NCBI RefSeq assembly: GCF_027409185.1
Contig: NC_084467.1
Span: 88,048,501-88,112,500 of the forward strand
From: Cynocephalus volans
Taxonomy: Eukaryota; Chordata; Mammalia; Dermoptera; Cynocephalidae
DNA length: 64,000 bases
Direction of reading: 5' to 3'
In this document: positions 57,291 to 64,000 of the stretch, piece by piece
Layout: each line of letters opens with the position of its first letter
How positions within the stretch are numbered: position 1 is the stretch's first letter
Translations under genes and position numbers: made by a program
Notes under the pieces: model-generated
The model's input: only the letters and a program-made list of their open reading frames with translations
What the model was told of the DNA's origin: nothing
Database searches by the model: none

Positions 57291-59569
57291 GAGATTGTAA
57301 AAATATATGGACTATAGTATCCTGAGATCATCCTGTAAAGTTGTTGACTCAATTTGCTTTTTATTTGAGCCTACCACAGGATCAGACTTCAGATTTATTT
57401 TCAAGAAATGTCAACTCTGCTGCTGAATGGGATGAGGTTTTGTTTTAGGGCCGTCATAGAAGCTTTCTGATTTCTTGCCTGGACCTTGGGCTGTGAAGGG
57501 CCTCAATTTCATTATTTTCTTTCTCCAAGTTTTCTAGCTGATTTAGAGCCCATCAGTGAAAACCCATATATTGCTATTTCCAATAAAATGTATCAGCAAC
57601 TACTTGATCACCCGAAGCCTTACCTTGAGACACTTGTAGGTGTCTACAGGTAAAAATTTAAGTAACTTTTACCTCTGCATGATGAACTACCAGTGTCTCC
57701 TTTACAGATGGTAATAGGGTCGTTAATGGTTTTCAATCTAGTCAGATTAGAAAAATGATTCCAGATTGCTGTCTTTTTGTCTCTGTTACCCTGGAACCAC
57801 ATAGTACCAATAATTGTGTCAGGTAGGATCCAATCAGGGAAACAGAATCCTTCACTATTATGGAATAAGGGATTTATAACAGGAATAAGACCTTTCCCAG
57901 TTGTAGGAGAAACATGGGAAGTAAAGATCAAAGAAGAGGATGTTGGAGGATTACTGAAAAGTCACCAAGCAACCTTTCTGAAACACTGGTGTGAGTCAAA
58001 AAGTCAGAGCTTTCAAAGGAATCTAGGAAGCCAGCCATGTCCTGTCAGAGGAGGACCATGCAGTGGAGCTGGGGGAAAAGTTTATGGAAAGCTGTTAACT
58101 CTGTGTTGCTGTCTTTCTGTGTTCATAGTCAAGAATCTGGTGGAAGGCTGGGCCTACTGTTGCTCAGTAGAGTCAGCAATTGGAAAGAAGAGTGGATCTA
58201 GAGCAGGGAAGAATGAGGATAAACTGGAACAGGCCAGCAGCCCTGTTTTTATCTCATCACATTTAACCCTGACAATCGTCAGAGAGTAATGGCTCTTGCT
58301 TCACTTCTGCTTTCTAAATCTTGTATAGATTTTGTTTAGCCAATTCTAACCCAGCACCCATGCAGAGAAGGGGTTTTGGGGAAATGTGGTTTGAACTTAA
58401 CTAAGTTGGCATAGTATAGTGCAGGTAACTATAATTTCCCCATAATATTTTCCTATTAAACTCTACATTCTCCTGTTTTAGCATTTTATACACTTATACT
58501 ATTTCTTGGTTATATGAATAATATATGTCTTCCATTCTAGAGAGTAACTTCCATGAAGAAACAGACTGTCTTGTTCATTATTGTGTCCCTAGTGCTCATC
58601 ATTAAGTAAGAGTGTCTTAAATATTTGATGGCTGATTGAGAATTGTATTTGATACCTGTATTTTTTACATCTGCCCCTAGTCTCCTTAGTCTTGAACCTT
58701 TACTAACGATTAGTGCCTATGAAACTTACCTGGCTTTTACACTAGTCTCTGTTTTTGTAGAATATCTTTAACGCTTGCCTTTAGCTGTAAGTGGTGGGAA
58801 ATGACCATAGTAGAAAGTGGTAGAGCAGAATAGCAAGGGGGTAGAGAAATGGGAGAGAGAAGGAGTACATTTTTGCATGGCATCATACTTTGGAAGGGGA
58901 TCTTAGAGTTATACTTATTAGGTAATTTTGTTTTCTGAATCACCAAGAGTACAACAATACTGAACAATTTTTGTCTAAAAGTTAGAATGTAAATAATTTT
59001 ATATTTGTATAGTTGAAGAAATATCTGAATACTATTGATTTTTACTTGAATGTAGGAATGAAAATTCTGCAGTCTGTGAAAGAGCAAGTTAAAAATTGAC
59101 TGTTCTGTAACTTACAGGTGATATTATCTTATGTAAACAGACACCTGACAGCTTCAGGAAGAAAGGAAAGAAGAAACAATGAAAAGTTGTTTAACTTAGA
59201 ATGTAATAGGAACCTGTAGTTGGTAAAGAGTTGGTTAGCAAGTGTTATTGAGCAAGAGTTTGCTTTTCTTAGTCATTTAAGAGTGAAATAATTTAGTGGA
59301 GTTTATTGTTTCTATCATAAAAACGAAATTGATTATATCGATAGTGTAAATTACTTTCTACTCATATTTCTTTTACTAATACAAAAAGTAAGATTTTTGG
59401 ATTTTACACAGGATTATTTTGGATTTGAAGGATAGCATATTGTTGCTCTTTTTTTGAGTACTGTATCTACTTCTGAGGTAGTCAGAAGATACATAAATGC
59501 CAGTGTCAGAAATCATCAGTGGTGATAAATTTTACTTGTCATTATTTAGCACATAACTACAAATTATAG

Positions 59570-59632
59570 TTTTAAAGCTTTGGCATCATGGAAGATAATG
59601 GACAAAAAACTGCAACTGAACTCAGCATTTCT
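59570..59632 (+). CDS. Small coding exon with probable translation start, gene not identified
   Basis: An acceptor-like AG at 59568-59569 (or 59548-59549, which has a better pyrimidine tract) is followed by a short leader. The ATG at 59588 is in a good Kozak context (A at -3, G at +4), followed by 15 codons reading MEDNGQKTATELSIS and a strong donor CT/GTAAGTAT after 59632. The exon ends in phase 0. It sits downstream of the CpG-island exon on the same strand, as expected for a gene whose start codon is in exon 2. I do not recognise the protein from these residues. Confidence 0.6.
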
Positions 59633-59670
59633 GTAAGTATTTGCTTTTTCCATTTTTTTCCCTTTTCTTT

Positions 59671-59766
59671 TTTTTGGGGGGCAGCTGGCCAGTATGGGGA
59701 ACTGAACCCTTCACCTTGGTGTTACAAGGCTATGCTCTAACCAGCTGAGCTAACTGACCAGCCCAG
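59671..59766 (-). repeat. tRNA-Ile-like SINE monomer, minus strand
   Basis: A T-rich end, then ggggaactgaaccc, caccttggtgttacaagg and ctaaccagctgagctaac, the complement of a tRNA-Ile-like body. It lies 38 bases inside the intron after the ATG exon. Confidence 0.85.
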
Positions 59767-61299
59767 TATTTACTTTTTCTGTTCTTTTATTTGGAAAAAC
59801 CATAAAAGGTTTGTTTTTTATACCAATAGTTGTTTCTGACTAGTGTATAATGTGATTTATATTTGCATAGCACTTTATAGCTTGTGTTTTCACACATACT
59901 ATATTATGTCTTAACCTCTAGTAGACTATTATATTGTAACAAGGAAATATATTTCAGAACTAGTGCTTAGAAAATGTAAATATAGCTGACTCTAAAAATC
60001 ATAACAGAAATTTAGCTTTTTGTTTTTACAATAGAAAGAAAATTGATCTGCAGAATATCTTAGATACTTAGTAGTTTTTTAAAAAGTATATAAATATTAC
60101 AGTTTTAAAACATTGACTAAACATTTAGTTTTTTAGGACTTTTAGTGGCCGGAAACATCAGCAAAATACAGATATTGTCTCAGAATGGTATGCTTCATAC
60201 ACAGAACTAAAGATTATGTAACTATATATTGGTAAGCCACTGAAAATAAGTCCATAGCCATACTCATTTTCAGATTTACCTACAAGGAACTATAGTCTAT
60301 ATTTGAAAAGATGACTAGAAATTATTAGTATATGGTGTTTTGAATATTTTAGAACTTAGTGCATATCTGTAATGCAAATAATGGTATAAACAACTAATTT
60401 CTCAGTAATCCTGATTAATTTGGGGGTGGTTCTGGTGGTAGTGGTGTGCATTAATGATGCATATACATTATGTAAGGTACATTTTTAAAAATATTTAAAG
60501 CATATAAAATATATGAGAATTGGCTGACAAAGCTTTGTAAAGCAAGGATTTTTGGGGTGCTACTTAATGAAAATGAGGGGTGTGTGATTAGCATATCAAA
60601 TGTATTTAAATTATAGCTTCTAGTATGTTTGAAAAACCTTTTTTTCTTAAAAATATTAAAAAATTATTGGGAATGTCTTTGAACTTGAAATAAGCTTACT
60701 AGTATTTTTTGTATAAAATGCAAAAGTAAATTCTAACCAAGCCATCATCTGAACTCATCAAATACAAATGAATGAAGTATAGATGAATGAAGTTTTGTTG
60801 TACATTTCCCCCCCAAGAGGTGAAAAGAGATTTTAAAATATTAAAACCCAACTTTATAAATATCAGACATCCAACAATTCAAAGGAAAAGTGGTGATTAG
60901 GAAGCAAGTACAAGATCTATTAGGGTGACTAATCAAACCCTGAAATATTCCTTGTGTATAAGGTTGTAAAGGATTTTTAGAAGTACTAGCAGTGTGATTG
61001 CTGTATTAAATTAGTGTGATTGTAGTATATACACTCATGCACAAATATTACAATTATATATTGTTATTGTAATATACAGTAATTACTGTATGTTATACAT
61101 TGCTATATAGGTAACGTTCACAATTTAAAAATTCAGATGAAACTTAGATGAAAAAATTGACATTAGATTAAGATAATTTTTGTGTGTGTGTGTTTTAGAT
61201 GGAAGAGACCTGAGAAATCATATAAAATATTACATTCTTGAAAAATTGCTTAAAAATACTTGTGGTTTATATAGCATTTAGGGGCTACTTGTTGAAAAA

Positions 61300-61830
61300 T
61301 TTTAAAATATCATAAAAAGGAAAAGAAAAGGATTCTAAATGCTCATTAGTAGGAGAAAGGGTAAATAAAAGGTCCACTTATTTGATGAACATTATACAAT
61401 TGTTAATAGCAATGAACTAGGTCTATATATCAACACAGATGGCAATGCAATGCTTACTAAAACAAGAAAGATGCCAAATAATGCATACAGTTTGATGCCA
61501 TGTATGTATATTAAAATATTTAGGGCTTATATCTATATACATGTATAAAAATTTTTAAAAAGTAGACTGGAAATATATACTCTGAATCATGATAATAAAT
61601 TCTTCTGGGGGAGAAGGAAAGGAATAGGATTTAAAGTTGTGGATTAAAGAGGACTTTGACATTAGTTGTAATGTTTTATTCCTTAAAAGGAGGAAAGATA
61701 AGCAAATGTGACAAGATTGATGCTCATTAACTCTGGGTGGTGGAATTATGGATGTATGTTATATTCTTGTGTTCTTGTTATATTACTATATTTTTAAATT
61801 CCATTTTTCTCCCTCAGGAAAAATATATTA
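61300..61830 (+). repeat. Old L1-type 3' fragment
   Basis: Shows the pattern of an L1 3' region (ctcattagtaggagaaaggg, then gaacattatacaattg and cagtttgatgccatgta), heavily diverged. Confidence 0.5.
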
Positions 61831-63379
61831 TTTCTTGGGAGAACATTGAACTTTGTGTCCACAAGAATTTATTTTTTATATAACTAAGAAGTCCAAAAGT
61901 TTGTTGAAGTCTTTTTGGTGGGAATATGAAATGGTCTAAGTACTTTATTCTTCCTGTGCTACTAAAGTCCTGGGGCTTTAGGGATTTCCAAAAAACTGAA
62001 ATAAGTAAAGAAAAATTATTGGCAGAAACTATACCAAAGTATAAGTATGTCTTTGACTGGTGGGATGATGGTTCAAAATTTTACTTATTAATAGAATTTT
62101 AAATTTTCTACATTTTCCTCATTAAGAATATCCTACCTTTTAAAGTAAATAAAGCATAAATGCTGTTTTTAAAAACAGATGAACAAAAACAAAGAAAAGC
62201 CATCAGAATGATGCAGTGTCGTTTACCTAGTAATTAGGAAGAATGCATTTTTTCAGGTCTTAGGTGTTAAGGTTTAAGTAGGGCATCTAAGTATCCTGAC
62301 TCTTCTGCTATAAATCTGATATCCTTACTCACCCTAGATGGGATCAGGGAGCTTAGTAACCAGGCTCCTTAAAGGAATGCAGGCAGTAATTTGTTCACTG
62401 GTTTTTGACAATATATCATAAAAACATAAGGTCTTTGACAATAAATTGAATGAGGCTATATCTGTGAAAGAACCTAGCACAGATTCTTCTTGATTATTCA
62501 TCTGTAAGATTCTTAAAGGAAATTTTTATGAAGCAAATAATAATGTGGAAACAAGAGGATTCATTACAATTGAAAGGATAAAAGGGTATTAGGTTGTAAG
62601 AGAAAAAAACGTACAAAGGACTGAAATTAAATCTTAAATGTAAAATTGTTTTAAGTGTGTTTTCAGTTAGAATGGGAAAATATTGCAGACTTTCAAATGA
62701 GGAAACAATATTAATCTTATACATTATAGAAGTGAAACATAATCTTTGTTCTGGCCGATTTTTGTATTTATGGATTTGCTGTGCATTTATAGTTTGTTTT
62801 AAGTAAGTAAACTTAATAGTTTTACCTATGTGGTATTCCAAAACCAAACTGTGTGTTTGTACAAATACTAATATCTTGATTATCTTCATTTTGAGTTTAT
62901 TCTGCCCTTAGGTGGAATAGCAAATTAAGTTGTAAGTCTTTAAATGTAATCTGGTACAAATGACCATTTATTTGCAAATATTCTACTTTCCAACTTTTAA
63001 AAAAACATATATTATAAGAGACTGAGAGCATTAATAAGAACTGTATTATCATGGTGAATATATATATTGATGTTGTATATTATGTTTGGAAATAGAGAAG
63101 CATAACTGTAAAATTATACCCTAGCTTAGAAACTGACCTTTAAATTTTCATTGAAAATAAGTTAGAGAATCGCTGTTATAATAGGAAACTTATGGTTTTG
63201 GTTGCACAGAATAAACAAAAGACTTCCTTGAACAGATTTGAAATCATTGTTTGACATTTTCCCGGCCTATGGTAAATATAAGTTGCTGGCGACTTAACTC
63301 TCTTTCCATATAGAGATAAGGGCACCAGGATGTCCTGGAATTTTACAGTAGCATGTAGTGGGAGCCAGGGAACCCACTA

Positions 63380-63540
63380 TTTAACTGTATAAGCTGATAT
63401 TTCCAATTACTAGTTACATGACCTTGAACAAGTCATCTAACTTCTCTATTCACTATTTTCTTCATTTTTAAAATGAAGAGATTATATTAGATGGTTTCTA
63501 AAGCATTGTCCACCTCTAAAATGCTGTAATTTTATTTCAC
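63380..63540 (+). repeat. MIR, plus strand
   Basis: actagttacatgaccttgaa, then caagtcatctaacttctct and tcatttttaaaatgaagaga follow the MIR core order. Confidence 0.75.
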
Positions 63541-63984
63541 ATTAGGGCTTTTTTGCTATTGCAGAGTCACAAAAGTGAGACAGATGGTTGATAAAGAAGT
63601 CTATATATTCTTTTCTCTAAGTTTGATCCTCTGTGTGTAACAAAGAGAAATATTCAGTTTTTTTCTCTGGAATTCAAATGAAATGCTTAAGATCTTTTTT
63701 TTTATAATTAAGTATATATTTTTAATAGTGAATATATATATTTCACCATTTAAAAAATTCATTCTCATATTCATGGTGCTGCTCTGTTTGTGTGTGGGGC
63801 ATATTCAGCTGAGGGTAGGAATTGCTAAATTTAGCAAGCTAGACTTGGTGTCTTTGAGAATAGGTCTCTCTGTAACCATGGTACTCAGCCTAGTATAGGC
63901 TGTAAATAATGATTATTGAATCTGTTTGAATATTTTATATGCTATTATAATAATTAGGAGTTAAGGAAAGGAAGGATCATATAT

Positions 63985-64000
63985 GAGGGTACTTCAAAAA
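63985..64000. mobile_element. Start of another mariner-type element, cut by the window edge
   Basis: GAGGGTACTTCAAAAA equals the left end of the MITE at 36875. Confidence 0.65.

Larger units (their letters stand above)
51716..59569 (+). other. Probable intron 1 with ancient repeats
   Basis: AT-rich sequence with no exon I can support. It contains MIR, L2-like and MaLR-like fragments listed separately. The 57777-58289 frame (170 codons) shows no family features and is probably a chance ORF or old repeat. Confidence 0.5.
59767..63984 (+). other. Probable intron, AT-rich
   Basis: No exon supported. Contains an old L1-like fragment and a MIR listed separately. The 62494-62889 minus frame (131 codons) is AT-driven with no recognisable family. 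Confidence 0.5.

Noticed and set aside
57777-58289. 170-codon plus-strand frame in the probable intron
   Set aside because: No recognisable domain, no splice or promoter context, and the flank looks like an old repeat. A chance ORF is the simpler reading.
62494-62889. 131-codon minus-strand frame
   Set aside because: AT-rich, with a composition typical of chance frames in AT-rich introns. No family resemblance.

Overview
The window is nuclear DNA of a placental mammal, most likely a colugo (Dermoptera; Galeopterus or Cynocephalus). The evidence is at least eleven copies of a SINE built from one or two tRNA-Ile(GAU)-like units, several with perfect target-site duplications, which fits the CYN SINEs known from colugos. 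MaLR LTRs, L1, MIR and mariner remnants are present, and I saw no Alu or B1. The species call is inference. Nearly all of the first 50 kb is transposon-derived. The only cellular gene evidence is a CpG-island promoter with a first exon near 51.3-51.7 kb and a small ATG-containing exon near 59.6 kb, both on the + strand.

The main object is a full-length, recently inserted type-D-like betaretroviral provirus (2014-10538, + strand). It has two 363-bp LTRs that differ at three positions, a 6-bp target duplication (CTGAAC), a tRNA-Lys1,2 primer-binding site, a splice donor and an env acceptor. Its gag carries two internal stops. Its pro encodes dUTPase, protease and a G-patch, and pol has one frameshift. 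Both expected -1 frameshift heptamers are in register. Its env is an uninterrupted 584-codon frame. A nested-stem candidate RNA-export element lies between env and the 3' LTR. The provirus interrupts an older SINE. By analogy with type D viruses, gag-pro-pol would come from unspliced RNA and Env from a singly spliced RNA. Here only Env is free of visible breaks.

Layout: 0.8-1.7 kb, possible old LTR and a SINE. 2.0-10.5 kb, provirus. 10.6-13.8 kb, old LTR-element debris. 14.2-17.8 and 19.8-22.8 kb, two diverged, colinear copies of one sequence, with an L1 3' fragment between them. 23.8-30.9 kb, MaLR LTRs, old L1s and a mariner. 31.3-36.3 kb, a decayed second ERV with gag and env remnants, invaded by other repeats. 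36.9-41.3 kb, a mariner-type MITE, a SINE with a long AAAG tail, LTRs and MIR. 41.8-48.1 kb, a full-length but broken L1 whose 5' end carries LTR-derived sequence inside its target duplication. 48.3-50.5 kb, a second mariner and an LTR with a 112-bp tandem duplication. 50.5-64.0 kb, the cellular-gene region, mostly AT-rich intron with ancient repeats.
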